A DNA stretch of 64,000 nt from Sphingopyxis sp. H050 (GCF_001468265.1 NZ_LNRZ01000001.1:124001-188000), one strand, 5' to 3'; numbered from the stretch's first letter, positions 1 to 10,090 are shown. Numbers and translations: made by a program. The notes: generated by a model not told the origin, from the letters alone.

Positions 1-2558
1 AGGCCAAGCGTATCTGGCAGCGGTTCGGCGTTACCTTCGGCAGCGATTCCAACGCGCAGACGACGCCGACGCAGACCGTCTATCAGCTCGATATCCCGAG
101 CGTGACCCCGGCGACGCTCGACGAGAGCATGAAATTGCTGTCGGGCATGGTGCGCGAGCCGCTGATTTCCGACACGGCGGTCACCGCCGAGCGCGGCGTC
201 GTGATGTCCGAGCTGCGCGAATCCGACGGTCCGCAAAAGCGCATCGCCGATGCGACCACGGCGCATCTTTTCGCCGGGCAGCTGCTTGGCGACCGCTCGC
301 CGATCGGCACCAATGAATCGCTCGCCGCGGCGCGCGCCGATACGGTGCGGGCGTTCCACGACCGCTGGTACCGGCCGGAGCGCGCGGTGGTGGTGATCGC
401 CGGCGACGGCGACCCGGCCGAATTCGAGCGGCTCATCGCGAAATATTATGGCGACTGGCGCGGCAGCGGCGCAGCGGTAAAGCAGCCCGATTTCGGCAAG
501 CCCGACCCCAAGGCGCCGGTCGCGAAGGCGATCGTCGAGGCAAACCAGCCGCTCGCGCTGACGCTGGCGATGATCCGCCCGTGGAAAAAGCGCATCGACA
601 CGGTGGAAAATACCCGGCGGCTCTACCTGGAGTTCATCGCGCAGGCGCTGGTCAACCGCCGCCTCGAAAATCGCGCGCGGGCGGGGGGCAGCTATCTCGT
701 CGCCACCGTCGAGCAGCAATATGTCAGCCGCAGCGCCGACGTCACGATGGCGCAGATCGTTCCGCTCAGCGACTGGCAGGCGGCGCTCGCCGACGTGCGC
801 GGGGTGATCGCCGATGCGGTGCAGACGCCGCCGTCGCAGGCCGACATCGACCGCGAGGCGAACGAAATCCAGGCGTTCCTCCAGAAGGAACTCGACAACG
901 CCCGCAACGAGCCGGGCGCGCGGCTCGCCGACGACATCGTGCGCGCGGTCGACATCAGCGAGGTCGTGACCAGCCCGCAGGGGCAGGTCGACATGTTCAA
1001 GGCGATCCGCGCCTCGGCGACGCCGCAGGTGATGCTCGACATCAGCCGCGCGATCTTCGCCGCGCCGGTGACGCGCATCGTGCTGACGACGCCGACGCCG
1101 GTCGCGGGCGGCGACGGCGCGCTGCTCGCGGCGCTGGCGGCGCCCGCCAAGGCGCGCGACGATCGGCTCGCCGCGGCCAAGGTTGATTTCAGCCAACTGC
1201 CGGCGATCGGAACGCCCGGCACGATCACCTCTTCGGCGCTGCTCCCGGGCCTGCGCGCCGAGCGGATCGAATTCGCGAACGGCGTCACCGCGCTTGTCTC
1301 GAACAATCGCGTCGAGCCCGGCAAGGTGCGCGTCAACGTGCGCTTCGGATCGGGCAACCGCAGCGTCGCCGCCGATGCGCCGAACCTGCTGTGGACCGGC
1401 GATTACGCGCTGTTGGCGAGCGGCATCGGGCCGTGGGGTCAGAACGAGATCGACCAGCTGACCAACGGCCGCCAGATCCAGATGAATTTCTCCATCGAGG
1501 ACGACGCGTTCGAGCTGGCGGCCGAAAGCCGCCCGGCCGACCTGGCCGACCAGATGAAGCTGATCGCGGGCCAATTGTCGCAGCCGCGCTGGGATGCGGC
1601 GCCGGTCGAGCGCCTGCGGGTCGGTTTCCTCACCGGCTACGACCTCAACGATGCGACCCCCAACGCAGTGCTCGACCGCAATCTGCGCGGTTGGCTGACG
1701 GGCAACGACGCCCGCTGGACGCCGCCCGAGAAGGCCGAGATTTCGGCGCTGACCCCCGCTGCTTTCCGCGCCTTCTGGGAACCGCGGCTGGCGAGCGGGC
1801 CGATCGAGGTGCAGCTGTTCGGCGATCTGGCGTCGGTCGACTATCGCAAGATCCTGGCCGAGACGCTGGGCGCGCTGCCGCCGCGGGGGCCGGTTGCGCC
1901 GCCGTCGGGGCAGCAGGTCGCCTTCGCCAAGCATAATGTCACGCCGGAGATCGCCTATCACCGCGGCGAAAAGGGGCAGGCCGCGGCGATGACGGCGTGG
2001 CCGACGAGCGGCGGGCTCGGCAGCCCGCGCGACCAGCGCGCGATGGATGTGCTCGCGGCGATCTTCAACGATCGTCTCTTCGACCGGCTGCGCGCCGAAC
2101 AGGGCGCGAGCTATGGCCCCGTGGTCGACAGCCATTGGCCGACCGGGTTCGAGGGCAGCGGGGGATATCTGCTGGTCGGCAGCCTGCTCGCGCCGAAGGA
2201 CATCGACCGCTTCTATGGCATCGCCCGCGACATCGCGGCCGACCTCGTCGCCAATCCGGTCGGCGCCGACGAACTGGCGCGCAATGCGGGGCCGATCCGC
2301 GAGCAGGTCGCGCGCGCCTCGACGGGCAATGTCTATTGGATGTTCCTGCTCGAAGGCGCGACGCGCGATCCGCGCGTCACCGCGCAGGCGCTGTCGATCG
2401 AACAGGATATTTCCAGCGTCACCGCGGCCGATGTCCAGCGGCTGGCGAAACAATATCTGCAACCGTCGCGGCAATGGTCGCTGGCGATCCTGCCGACGGG
2501 GATGACGCTGGCCGAGGCGAGCGCGCTGAACACGGCCGCGGCCGCGGGCGGGCGCTAG
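1..2558 (+). CDS. M16 family zinc metallopeptidase, C-terminal part (5' end outside window)
   Basis: This is an open frame entering from the left edge (codons start at base 3) and ending at TAG 2556-2558. It encodes the bulk of a two-lobed insulinase/pitrilysin-like peptidase. The first visible residues include GSDSNAQTTPTQTVYQLD, which in this family follows just after the HxxEH zinc motif; that motif and any signal peptide therefore lie upstream of the window. The distal zinc-ligand glutamate is probably the one in ERGVVMSELRESD. A second M16 lobe (about residues 400-780) is present but has no HxxEH, as usual for the structural half. Family members of this size are usually periplasmic and degrade peptides or misfolded proteins. 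The substrate is unknown. Confidence 0.9.
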   Translation, partial: AKRIWQRFGVTFGSDSNAQTTPTQTVYQLDIPSVTPATLDESMKLLSGMVREPLISDTAVTAERGVVMSELRESDGPQKRIADATTAHLFAGQLLGDRSPIGTNESLAAARADTVRAFHDRWYRPERAVVVIAGDGDPAEFERLIAKYYGDWRGSGAAVKQPDFGKPDPKAPVAKAIVEANQPLALTLAMIRPWKKRIDTVENTRRLYLEFIAQALVNRRLENRARAGGSYLVATVEQQYVSRSADVTMAQIVPLSDWQAALADVRGVIADAVQTPPSQADIDREANEIQAFLQKELDNARNEPGARLADDIVRAVDISEVVTSPQGQVDMFKAIRASATPQVMLDISRAIFAAPVTRIVLTTPTPVAGGDGALLAALAAPAKARDDRLAAAKVDFSQLPAIGTPGTITSSALLPGLRAERIEFANGVTALVSNNRVEPGKVRVNVRFGSGNRSVAADAPNLLWTGDYALLASGIGPWGQNEIDQLTNGRQIQMNFSIEDDAFELAAESRPADLADQMKLIAGQLSQPRWDAAPVERLRVGFLTGYDLNDATPNAVLDRNLRGWLTGNDARWTPPEKAEISALTPAAFRAFWEPRLASGPIEVQLFGDLASVDYRKILAETLGALPPRGPVAPPSGQQVAFAKHNVTPEIAYHRGEKGQAAAMTAWPTSGGLGSPRDQRAMDVLAAIFNDRLFDRLRAEQGASYGPVVDSHWPTGFEGSGGYLLVGSLLAPKDIDRFYGIARDIAADLVANPVGADELARNAGPIREQVARASTGNVYWMFLLEGATRDPRVTAQALSIEQDISSVTAADVQRLAKQYLQPSRQWSLAILPTGMTLAEASALNTAAAAGGR

Positions 2559-2698
2559 ATTGTATCGACATTCGGCCCCTGGCTGCCTGCAAATGCCGAT
2601 TTTCCGTACTTCCGGCGCGCGCGTGGCGAAGTACGCCGGGCTCCGGTTCGCGTAAAATCACCATTTCCGGCTCACCCTGAGCCGAATGTCCGGACAAG

Positions 2699-4483
2699 CT
2701 AGGCGTTGCCGCCGTTCTCGACCGGCCGCCGCGTCTTGCGAATGCGGGGCTCGCGGTCGAGCTGACCCTTGGTCATGATGTCGTGGCGCATCTTGGCGCG
2801 GACGTCGTGGATCGAGGCGATCACCGGCCCCATCGCAACGCCGAGGTCGATCAGCACCGCCTCGGCCAGTTGCAGCGAGCTTTCGAGCGTTTCGGGCACC
2901 GCGTCGTTCGCGCCGGCCTGATAGAGCGCGGCGGCATGATCGGCGTCGCGCGCGCGGCTGATCACCGGCAGGTCGGGATATTTCTGCTTGAGCTGGCGCG
3001 TCATGCGCAGTTGCTGCACCGGGTCGTCCATCGTCAGCACGATCGCGTTCGCGGTCTCGATGCCCAGCTTGTCGAGGCTGCCCGGGCGCGCGACGTCGGC
3101 GAAGCGCACCTTGAAGCCGTCGCGCCGTGCCGCAGCGACCGTGTCGATATCGGCATCGACGGCGATATAGGGGCGGCCATGCTCGCGCAGCAGCTCGGCG
3201 ACCGTATGGCCGACGCGGCCGAAACCCACGACCACGGTGCGGCCTTCGGGGGTCTCGTCGGCCTGCGCGTCGCCGCTGCGCATTTCGATGCGGCGGGCGA
3301 TGTCGTGGCCGACGCGGGCAAGCAGCGGCGTGATGGTGAGGCCGATGGCGGTGACCAACTGCCAGAACTCCGCGGTGTCGCGGCTGATGATCTGCGCCTG
3401 CAGCGCGGTCGCGAGCACGATCAGGGTGGTTTCGGACGGGCTCGCCATCAACAGCCCGACCTCGGCGGCGGTGCCGCGCCGCGCCATGCCCGAAAAGCGC
3501 AGCAGCGCGGCGGTGACGATCGCCTTCACTGCGACGACGCCGACCACCGCCGCGATCAGCTGCGGCCAATATTCGGCGACGGTCTTGAGGTCCACGCCCA
3601 TGCCGACGCTGATCAGGAAGACCCCGAGCGCGAGGCCCTTGAACGGCGCGGTGATCGCCTCGACCTCGTTATGATATTCGGTTTCGGCGATCATCAGGCC
3701 CGCGAGCAGCGCGCCGACGATCGGCGACAGGCCGACCGCGGCGGTCGCCATGGCCGCGACGATGACGACGAGCAGGCTGGCGGCGAGGAACAGTTCGGGG
3801 TCTTTCGCGCGTGCGGCTTGCGCAAAGATACGCGGCAGCAGGAACCAGCCGGCGGCGGCCAGGACCGCCACGACGACGGCGCCTTGCCACAGGGTCGTCA
3901 GGAACATTTCGGCGCCGTCCCCCGCCGCAGTGGGCGACAGCGCGGCGAGGACGAAGATGATCGGGACCAGCGCCAGATCCTCGAACAGCAGCATGGAAAA
4001 GGACGCGCGGCCGACCGCCGATTTGGTGCCCGCGATCGGCAGCACCAGTGCGGTCGACGAGAGCGCGAGCGCGATGCCGAGGCCATAGGCGGCGGGCAGC
4101 GAATGATCGCCGAACAGCAGCAGCGCGCTGCCGAGGAGCAATCCGCCGAGCGTCAGTTCGGCGGCGCCGATGCCGAACACCAATTTTCTGAGTTGCCACA
4201 GGCGGCGGAAGGACAGTTCGAGCCCGATCGAGAAGAGCAGCAGGATGATGCCGAACTCGGCGAAGAGCGCGATATCCTCGGTCGATCCGATCGTGACATG
4301 CTTCAGCCAGGGATAATCGGCGGCGAGCGAGCCGAGGCCCGACGGGCCGACCAGCAGTCCGACGAGGATGAAGCCGATCACCGGCGAAATCTTGAAGCGC
4401 GCAAAAGCGGGGATGACGATGCCCGCCGCGCCCAGCACCACCAGCGCGTTGCCGATGGCCGACGTTTCCTGTTCCGATACCAT
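2699..4483 (-). CDS. CPA2-family monovalent cation:proton antiporter with RCK/TrkA-N domain
   Basis: This is a 594-residue KefB/KefC-type inner-membrane antiporter. About twelve hydrophobic segments span residues 10-390 and form the Na+/H+ exchanger domain. They are followed from about residue 413 by a cytosolic Rossmann domain with VVVGFGRVGHTVAE, the GxGxxG nucleotide-binding loop of TrkA-N/RCK modules. Such proteins exchange K+ or Na+ for protons in pH and osmotic homeostasis, gated by NAD(H) or a related ligand. The ATG at 4483 gives the expected short N-terminus before the first helix. The gene lies downstream of icd on the same strand, separated by about 100 bp containing a palindrome. 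No kefF/kefG partner is adjacent, so glutathione gating as in KefC is not supported. Confidence 0.88.
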   Translation of the reverse strand: MVSEQETSAIGNALVVLGAAGIVIPAFARFKISPVIGFILVGLLVGPSGLGSLAADYPWLKHVTIGSTEDIALFAEFGIILLLFSIGLELSFRRLWQLRKLVFGIGAAELTLGGLLLGSALLLFGDHSLPAAYGLGIALALSSTALVLPIAGTKSAVGRASFSMLLFEDLALVPIIFVLAALSPTAAGDGAEMFLTTLWQGAVVVAVLAAAGWFLLPRIFAQAARAKDPELFLAASLLVVIVAAMATAAVGLSPIVGALLAGLMIAETEYHNEVEAITAPFKGLALGVFLISVGMGVDLKTVAEYWPQLIAAVVGVVAVKAIVTAALLRFSGMARRGTAAEVGLLMASPSETTLIVLATALQAQIISRDTAEFWQLVTAIGLTITPLLARVGHDIARRIEMRSGDAQADETPEGRTVVVGFGRVGHTVAELLREHGRPYIAVDADIDTVAAARRDGFKVRFADVARPGSLDKLGIETANAIVLTMDDPVQQLRMTRQLKQKYPDLPVISRARDADHAAALYQAGANDAVPETLESSLQLAEAVLIDLGVAMGPVIASIHDVRAKMRHDIMTKGQLDREPRIRKTRRPVENGGNA

Positions 4484-4544
4484 AGGGGCCGACCTTATGC
4501 AGGCCGGCCCCGATTGGCTAGGCTGTTAAAGCCACTTTTCAGAC

Positions 4545-4572
4545 CGTCATCCCGGCCTGCGCCGGGACGACG
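4545..4572. repeat. Single-hairpin family C palindrome
   Basis: A short inverted repeat with arms CATCCCGGC and GCCGGGACG lies in the gap between icd and the antiporter gene. It is a solo half of the family C element seen elsewhere in the window. It could act as a weak terminator or mRNA stabiliser after icd. No T-run follows it in the icd direction. Confidence 0.55.
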
Positions 4573-4580
4573 AAACAAGA

Positions 4581-5795
4581 TCAGGCGCCCATCTTCTTGT
4601 CGAGGTTCTCGACGATCGCCTCGAAGAAGCCCTCGGTCGTCAGCCAGTTCTGGTCGGGACCGATGAGGAGCGCGAGGTCCTTGGTCATCTTGCCGCTTTC
4701 GACCGTCGCGACGCAGACCTTTTCGAGGTCGTCGGCGAACTTGATCAGCGCCGCATTGTCGTCGAGCTTGCCGCGGTGCTTGAGGCCGCCGGTCCAGGCG
4801 AAGATCGACGCGATCGGGTTGGTCGAGGTCGCCTTGCCCTGCTGGTGCATGCGGTAGTGGCGGGTGACGGTGCCGTGCGCGGCTTCGGATTCGACCGTCT
4901 GGCCGTCGGGGGTCATCAGCACGCTGGTCATCAGGCCGAGCGAGCCGAAGCCCTGCGCGACGGTGTCCGACTGGACGTCGCCGTCGTAATTCTTGCAGGC
5001 CCAGACGAACTTGCCCGACCATTTGAGCGCCGAGGCGACCATGTCGTCGATCAGGCGATGCTCGTAGACGATGCCGAGCGCGTCGAACTTCGCCTTGAAT
5101 TCAGCCTGGAACACTTCCTCGAACAGATCCTTGAAACGGCCGTCATAGGCTTTCAGGATCGTATTCTTGGTCGACAGATACACCGGCCATTCGCGGGCGA
5201 GGCCATAGTTCAGGCTGGCGCGCGCGAAGTCGCGGATCGAATCGTCGAGATTGTACATCCCCATCGCGACGCCCGCCGAGGGGAACTGGAAGACTTCCTC
5301 GTCGATCAGCGTGCCGTCCTCGCCCTCGAACACCAGGCGCAGCTTGCCGGGGCCGGGGACGCGGAAATCGGTCGCCTTATACTGGTCGCCGAACGCGTGG
5401 CGGCCGACGACGATGGGGTCGGTCCAGCCGGGGACGAGGCGCGGGACATTCTTCATGACGATCGGTTCGCGGAACACGACGCCGCCCAGGATGTTGCGGA
5501 TCGTGCCGTTCGGCGACTTCCACATCTTCTTGAGGCCGAATTCCTCGACGCGCGCTTCGTCGGGGGTGATGGTCGCGCACTTCACGCCGACGCCGTACTT
5601 CTTGATCGCGTTCGCGGCTTCGACGGTGATCTTGTCGTCGGTGCGGTCGCGCTCCTCGATGCCGAGGTCGTAATAATGCAGGTCGATGTCGAGGTAGGGC
5701 AGGATAAGCCGTTCGCGGATCCATTGCCAGATGATCCGGGTCATTTCGTCGCCGTCGAGTTCGACGACCGGGTTGGCTACCTTGATCTTGCCCAT
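4581..5795 (-). CDS. icd: NADP-dependent isocitrate dehydrogenase
   Basis: This 404-residue TCA-cycle enzyme oxidatively decarboxylates isocitrate to 2-oxoglutarate with reduction of NADP+. The sequence is of the eukaryote-like homodimeric type common in alphaproteobacteria. It starts [20 protein letters not shown] and carries the isocitrate-binding KSPNGTIRN segment at about residue 93. [20 protein letters not shown] (from about residue 305) forms part of the nucleotide-binding and signature region. Full length matches the family. The start ATG has an AAGGA-like ribosome site about 10 nt upstream. It is divergent from psd across a 173-bp gap. NADP specificity is inferred from the family type. 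Confidence 0.96.
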   Translation of the reverse strand: MGKIKVANPVVELDGDEMTRIIWQWIRERLILPYLDIDLHYYDLGIEERDRTDDKITVEAANAIKKYGVGVKCATITPDEARVEEFGLKKMWKSPNGTIRNILGGVVFREPIVMKNVPRLVPGWTDPIVVGRHAFGDQYKATDFRVPGPGKLRLVFEGEDGTLIDEEVFQFPSAGVAMGMYNLDDSIRDFARASLNYGLAREWPVYLSTKNTILKAYDGRFKDLFEEVFQAEFKAKFDALGIVYEHRLIDDMVASALKWSGKFVWACKNYDGDVQSDTVAQGFGSLGLMTSVLMTPDGQTVESEAAHGTVTRHYRMHQQGKATSTNPIASIFAWTGGLKHRGKLDDNAALIKFADDLEKVCVATVESGKMTKDLALLIGPDQNWLTTEGFFEAIVENLDKKMGA

Positions 5796-5968
5796 GCGTT
5801 AAGCCTTTTTCCTTGGGGAGTCGGAGTTGCAGCGGGCCTTAAGCAAAGCCGGGCGATTGATCAATGGCCGCGTCGCAGCCGGCCTGGCAGCCAAAGTGCC
5901 GCCCAAGTGGCAGCGATGTCGGTGCTTATGCATTGTCTATATGAAAGCTGCCCCCTAGAAAGACCGCC

Positions 5969-6703
5969 ATGTCCACAACCATCTCTTCCAACCGCCCCGG
6001 CGGCGGCATCAAGTGGCGCTGGCCTTCGATCCATCCCGAAGGCCGCAAGTTCGTGCTGATCGCGGGGATCGTCACCCTCTGCTTCTGGCTGCTCGGCTGG
6101 GATATCCTCGGCTGGCTGATGCTGGGGGTCACCATCTGGATCGGCACCTTCTTCCGCGACCCGGTGCGCGTGACGCCGACCGGCAGCGACATCGTGATCG
6201 CGCCCGCCGACGGGCTGGTCACCCAGATCGCCGAGGTTGCGCCGCCGCCCGAGATTGCCGGCCCCGACGGGCTGAACGATCCGCTGATGCTGCGCGTCTC
6301 GATTTTCATGAGCGTGTTCGATGTCCACATCAACCGCACGCCGGTCGCCGGTACGCTGCGCAAGCTCGTCTATATTCCCGGCAAGTTCGTGAACGCCGAC
6401 CTCGACAAGGCGAGCGAGGAGAATGAGCGCCAGCATTTCGTCGTCGAACGCGCCGACGGGGTGCGGATCGGCTTCACCCAGATCGCGGGCCTGGTCGCGC
6501 GGCGCATCCTGCCCTTCGTCAGCATGGGAACCGAGCTCACGACCGGCCAGCGCGTCGGCCTGATCCGCTTCGGCAGCCGCGTCGACGTCTATCTGCCCGC
6601 GGGCACGACGCCGCAGGTCCTGCTCGGCCAGCGCGCGCTGGCGGGCGAGACGGTGATCGCGCGGCTCGGCACGTCCGAAATCCTCGACGGCATCGGCCAG
6701 TAA
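5969..6703 (+). CDS. psd: Phosphatidylserine decarboxylase (short archaeal-like type)
   Basis: This 244-residue membrane-associated enzyme converts phosphatidylserine to phosphatidylethanolamine. One or two hydrophobic helices lie at about residues 28-60, followed by [10 protein letters not shown]. The conserved [15 protein letters not shown] (about residue 112) and the self-cleavage site in [10 protein letters not shown] (Gly-Ser at about 202-203) are present. Cleavage there would generate the pyruvoyl prosthetic group and the alpha and beta chains. Next-door pssA begins one nucleotide after the stop, so the two steps that make phosphatidylethanolamine from CDP-diacylglycerol are encoded together. 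The length fits the short Psd class rather than the 300-residue E. coli type. Confidence 0.95.
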   Translation: MSTTISSNRPGGGIKWRWPSIHPEGRKFVLIAGIVTLCFWLLGWDILGWLMLGVTIWIGTFFRDPVRVTPTGSDIVIAPADGLVTQIAEVAPPPEIAGPDGLNDPLMLRVSIFMSVFDVHINRTPVAGTLRKLVYIPGKFVNADLDKASEENERQHFVVERADGVRIGFTQIAGLVARRILPFVSMGTELTTGQRVGLIRFGSRVDVYLPAGTTPQVLLGQRALAGETVIARLGTSEILDGIGQ

Positions 6704-6704
6704 G

Positions 6705-7478
6705 ATGGCGGAAAGCGAGCAGCCGGCGGCCGACGCCGAGCGGCGCCGCATCGGCGGGATTCCGCTGCGCGCCTTCGCGCCGAACGCCATCACGCTGCTG
6801 GCCTTGTGCTCGGGATTGACCGGGGTCCGCTTCGCGATCGGCCAGGAATGGAGCGCCGCGATCACGATGATCATCGTCGCCGGGGTGCTCGACGGCATGG
6901 ACGGACGCATTGCGCGGCTGCTGCGCGCGCAGAGCAAGTTCGGGGCCGAGCTCGATTCCCTGTCCGACGTGATCGCCTTCGGCGTCGCGCCGGCGATGAT
7001 CCTGTTCCTCTGGTCGCTGCAATATGCGCCGAAGTTCGGCTGGACCGCCGCGCTCGCGCTCGCGGTCTGCTGCGCCTTGCGTCTCGCGCGCTTCAATTCG
7101 CGCATGGACGCCGATTTCCAGCCGCACAAGTCGGCGGGGTTCAACACCGGCATTCCGGCGCCGGCCGGGGCCGGGCTGTCGTTCGTGCCCGTCTATCTGT
7201 GGCTGGTGACCGGGCACGACCTGTTCCGTGAATGGTATGTCGTCATGCCCTGGTCGCTGGGCGTCGCGATGCTGATGATCTCGGCGATCCCGACCTATAG
7301 CTGGGCGTCGATCCGCCTGCGCCGGTCGTGGCGCCTGTTCGCGCTGGCGGGGGTCGGGCTGCTGGGCGCCGCGCTGGTCACCGCGCCATGGCTGACGCTG
7401 CTCGCGGTGTGCGCGGTCTATGCGGCGACGCTGCCGTTCGGCGTCGCGAGCTATGCGAAGGTCAGGCGGCGCGGCTGA
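6705..7478 (+). CDS. pssA: CDP-diacylglycerol--serine O-phosphatidyltransferase
   Basis: This 257-residue integral membrane enzyme makes phosphatidylserine from CDP-diacylglycerol and serine. The CDP-alcohol phosphotransferase signature is intact: [11 protein letters not shown], then G eight residues later, then DSLSD, matching D-x2-DG-x2-AR-x8-G-x3-D-x3-D (about residues 64-90). Seven or eight hydrophobic segments cover the chain. It follows psd with a single-base gap and is almost certainly co-transcribed. Its last 17 bases overlap the 3' end of a convergent small gene. CdsA, encoded about 5 kb away, supplies its CDP-lipid substrate. Confidence 0.95.
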   Translation: MAESEQPAADAERRRIGGIPLRAFAPNAITLLALCSGLTGVRFAIGQEWSAAITMIIVAGVLDGMDGRIARLLRAQSKFGAELDSLSDVIAFGVAPAMILFLWSLQYAPKFGWTAALALAVCCALRLARFNSRMDADFQPHKSAGFNTGIPAPAGAGLSFVPVYLWLVTGHDLFREWYVVMPWSLGVAMLMISAIPTYSWASIRLRRSWRLFALAGVGLLGAALVTAPWLTLLAVCAVYAATLPFGVASYAKVRRRG

Positions 7479-7704
7479 GCTGCGGGCGGGCGGTGATCGC
7501 GCGCGAAATGTGACGGCGCGGGGCCGACGGACGCAGCTTGATCACGGTCGCAGGGGGCTGCGGCGCGGTATTCGCAGGGAAGGCGCCTTCGCCGGCCAGC
7601 GCCGAGAGAATGGCATCGCCGTTGGTCTTGAGCATCGCGAGAATCACCATCAGGCCAAGCCCGGCGGCGAGGGCGAAGAGGAGAGCGGCGGCGACCTGAA
7701 CCAT
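7462..7704 (-). CDS. Small single-pass membrane protein, possibly SOS-controlled
   Basis: This 80-residue protein has one strongly hydrophobic segment at residues 3-24 ([20 protein letters not shown]) and a cytosolic or periplasmic basic tail rich in Arg and Pro. I recognise no family. A good ribosome site (AAGGGA six bases before ATG) and an in-frame membrane helix support a real gene despite the 17-nt convergent overlap with pssA. A GTTC-N7-GTTC box lies 72-86 bp upstream, which is the alphaproteobacterial LexA operator pattern. Small one-helix membrane proteins under LexA control can inhibit division (SidA in Caulobacter), but no sequence similarity to SidA is claimed. Confidence 0.72.
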   Translation of the reverse strand: MVQVAAALLFALAAGLGLMVILAMLKTNGDAILSALAGEGAFPANTAPQPPATVIKLRPSAPRRHISRAITARPQLSRAA

Positions 7705-7775
7705 TTTGTTCCCTTTCGGCTTCTTTCGTGCGAAACCTGCTGGGAGCTACGGTTTCGGTACGCTTTTCGTTCCAT

Positions 7776-7790
7776 GTTCCTGTTTTGTTC
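7776..7790 (-). promoter_or_regulatory. Candidate LexA (SOS) box
   Basis: On the minus strand the site reads GAACAAAACAGGAAC, a perfect match to the alphaproteobacterial LexA operator GAAC-N7-GAAC. A TTGAGA hexamer overlaps its upstream edge (7789-7794, minus strand) and could be a -35 element. It sits 72 bp upstream of the ATG of the small membrane protein and more than 230 bp upstream of rpsB, so the small gene is the more likely target. The call rests on pattern matching only. Confidence 0.55.
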
Positions 7791-7890
7791 TCAAGCAAAA
7801 TGCGACGAACGGAGTCGCTTTGTCGCCGAAATGAAGATTTCGGCTGCGACGACCGGCCGGCATATTCGGTCGAAAAGCGGCGCGCGGCGC

Positions 7891-7919
7891 TTGCTTTTGG
7901 TGGCCAACCCGTCTAACGG
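7891..7919 (+). promoter_or_regulatory. Candidate rpsB promoter
   Basis: TTGCTT (7891-7896) and TAACGG (7914-7919) are separated by 17 bp, giving a start near 7926 and a leader of about 97 nt before rpsB. The rest of the 318-bp gap 7705-8022 holds the LexA-like box and nothing else I can identify. Confidence 0.35.
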
Positions 7920-8022
7920 CCCGCCCATTCCACATGGAAGGCGCACATCACCGGTGCCGGGATCATCCGCTTGCGGAACCCGGTTCTTGCTTTCCAGAGG
8001 ACTAACCGGAAGGAGAAAGACT

Positions 8023-8871
8023 ATGGCGGCACCTGTCGTCACGATGCAGAATCTTATCGAAGCTGGCGCCCACTTCGGCCACCAGACCCACCGTTGGAAC
8101 CCGCGCATGAAGCCGTATATCTTCGGCGCGCGCAACGGCATCCACATCCTCGACCTGTCGCAGACCGTGCCGCTGTTCGCGCGCGCGCTCGACTTCATCG
8201 CCTCGACCTCGGCCGCCGGCGGCAAGGTGCTGTTCGTCGGCACCAAGCGCCAGGCGCAGGGCCCGATCGCCGATGCGGCCCGCGCGTCGGGTCAGCATTT
8301 CGTCAACCACCGCTGGCTGGGCGGCATGCTCACCAACTGGAAGACGATCTCGAACTCGATCAAGCGTTTGAAGACGCTCGAAGAGCAGCTTTCGGGCGAC
8401 ACCTCGGGCCTCACCAAGAAGGAAGTGCTCAACCGCACCCGCGAACGCGACAAGCTGGAAATGTCGCTCGGCGGCATCCGCGACATGGGCGGCATCCCCG
8501 ACGTGATGTTCGTGATCGACGCGAACAAGGAAGAGCTGGCGATCAAGGAAGCCAACGTCCTCGGCATCCCCGTCGTCGCGATCCTCGATTCGAACGTCTC
8601 GCCCGATGGCATCGCCTTTCCGGTTCCGGCGAACGATGACGCCGCGCGCGCCATCCGCCTTTACTGCGACGCGGTTGCCCAGGCGGCGACCCGTGGCGGC
8701 CAGCAGGCCCGCGCCGATCGCGGCGAAGACCTGGGCGCGGCGGTCGAGCCCGTCGCCGAACCGGCGCTGACCGAAGAAGCCCCGGCCGCCGAAGCGGCTG
8801 CCGCGGTGACCGAGGACGAACAGGTCCCGGCCGAGGCCGCCGCCGAAACCGAACGTCAGAGCGACGCCTAA
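8023..8871 (+). CDS. rpsB: 30S ribosomal protein S2
   Basis: This 282-residue S2 is needed for S1 docking and assembly of the small subunit. It contains [17 protein letters not shown] near the N-terminus and the conserved [14 protein letters not shown] (about residue 91). The last 50 residues form an Ala/Glu-rich acidic tail beyond the usual S2 core, a common alphaproteobacterial extension. The chosen ATG has an excellent ribosome site (AAGGAGA, 7 nt upstream); an upstream in-frame extension lacks such support. It is followed 135 bp later by tsf, the universal rpsB-tsf pairing. Confidence 0.97.
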   Translation: MAAPVVTMQNLIEAGAHFGHQTHRWNPRMKPYIFGARNGIHILDLSQTVPLFARALDFIASTSAAGGKVLFVGTKRQAQGPIADAARASGQHFVNHRWLGGMLTNWKTISNSIKRLKTLEEQLSGDTSGLTKKEVLNRTRERDKLEMSLGGIRDMGGIPDVMFVIDANKEELAIKEANVLGIPVVAILDSNVSPDGIAFPVPANDDAARAIRLYCDAVAQAATRGGQQARADRGEDLGAAVEPVAEPALTEEAPAAEAAAAVTEDEQVPAEAAAETERQSDA

Positions 8872-9006
8872 TCCGCTCTGTTGGTGACGGGACGGCGCGG
8901 CGCCACGCTCGCGCCGTCCCTGTCATCGCTTTGACTTATCGCCCCGCCATGCGCGCGGGCGTCCCGCGGGCCGAAACGCGCCCGCCGTTTTGGAAAGGAA
9001 TATCCC

Positions 9007-9933
9007 ATGGCTGAAATCACGGCCGCTCTCGTCAAGGAACTGCGCGACCGCACCGGCGCCGGCATGATGGACTGCAAAAAGGCGCTCGCCGAAAATGGCG
9101 GCGACATCGAGGCGTCGATCGACTGGCTGCGCACTAAGGGCCTCGCCGCCGCCGCCAAGAAGGCCGGCCGCGTCGCCGCCGAAGGCCTCGTCGGCTTCGC
9201 CACCGACGGCACCAAGGGTGCGCTGGTCGAAGTGAACAGCGAAACCGACTTCGTCGGCAAGAACGAGCAGTTCCAGGAATTCGTCCGCGAAGTGACCAAG
9301 GTCGCGCTCGCGAACAACATCACCGACATCGACGCGCTGGGCGCGGCGGCCTATCCGACCGGCGGCACCGTCGCGGAAAAGCTGACCAGCAACATCGCGA
9401 CGATCGGTGAAAACCAGTCGCTGCGCCGCGCCGCCATCCTGTCGGTCGGCTCGGGCGTCGTGACGGGCTATGTCCATAATGCGGCCGCGCCCGGCATGGG
9501 CAAGATCGGCGTGCTGATCGCGCTCGAATCGAGCGCGGGCGCCGACGTTCTGGAGCCGCTGGGCAAGCAGCTGGCGATGCACGTCGCTGCGGCGAACCCG
9601 CTGGCGCTGAACGGCGACGACCTCGACGCCGACCTGGTCGCGCGCGAACGCGCGATCGCCGAGGAAAAGGCCGCCCAGTCGGGCAAGCCCGCCGAGATCG
9701 TCGCGAAGATGGTCGACGGTGCGATCGCCAAGTACCGCAAGGAAAACGCGCTGCTGTCGCAGCTGTTCGTGATCGACGGCAAGACCCCGGTCGCCGAAGT
9801 CGTCGCGGCAGCCGGCAAGGATGTCGGCGCTGCGATCACGCTCAAGGGCTTCGTCCGCTTCCAGCTCGGTGAAGGCATCGAGAAGGAAGAAAGCGACTTC
9901 GCGGCAGAAGTCGCGGCGGCCGCCGGCGTTTGA
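9007..9933 (+). CDS. tsf: Elongation factor Ts
   Basis: This 308-residue protein is the nucleotide exchange factor that recycles EF-Tu-GDP to EF-Tu-GTP. The N-terminal UBA-like domain carries the signature [16 protein letters not shown] (residues 11-26). The EF-Tu-contacting [10 protein letters not shown] motif follows at about residue 80. Two core subdomains and the C-terminal module follow at full length. GGAAAGGA lies just upstream of ATG. The neighbouring rpsB and pyrH are its usual partners. Confidence 0.97.
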   Translation: MAEITAALVKELRDRTGAGMMDCKKALAENGGDIEASIDWLRTKGLAAAAKKAGRVAAEGLVGFATDGTKGALVEVNSETDFVGKNEQFQEFVREVTKVALANNITDIDALGAAAYPTGGTVAEKLTSNIATIGENQSLRRAAILSVGSGVVTGYVHNAAAPGMGKIGVLIALESSAGADVLEPLGKQLAMHVAAANPLALNGDDLDADLVARERAIAEEKAAQSGKPAEIVAKMVDGAIAKYRKENALLSQLFVIDGKTPVAEVVAAAGKDVGAAITLKGFVRFQLGEGIEKEESDFAAEVAAAAGV

Positions 9934-9960
9934 TTAATTAGGGGCTGTCCCTCATTTCCT

Positions 9961-10065
9961 CGTCACCCTGAACTTGTTTCAGGGTCCATGGCCGGACCTT
10001 CCGGTCTCCGCAGGCTCAGAAGGCGAAAGCCGGGCCATGGATGCTGAAACAAGTTCAGCATGACG
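9961..10065. repeat. Family A double-hairpin repeat (copy 1)
   Basis: A 105-bp inverted repeat fills most of the tsf-pyrH gap. The outer arms (CGTCA-CCC-TGAACTTG and its partner ending GCATGACG) each fold into their own small hairpin: CCCTGAA..TTCAGGG on the left and TGCTGAA..TTCAGCA on the right. CCATGGCC motifs flank the centre. Other copies lie at 27041-27143 and 40669-40771. Confidence 0.85.
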
Positions 10066-10090
10066 AAGTGAAGGGAGCGCGGCAGTCCGC

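Noticed and set aside
2783..4666. A 627-codon plus-strand open frame opposite the antiporter and icd end
   Set aside because: It is antisense to a clear membrane transporter and yields a His/Arg/Asp-rich, low-complexity product with no domain; this is the usual high-G+C mirror frame.
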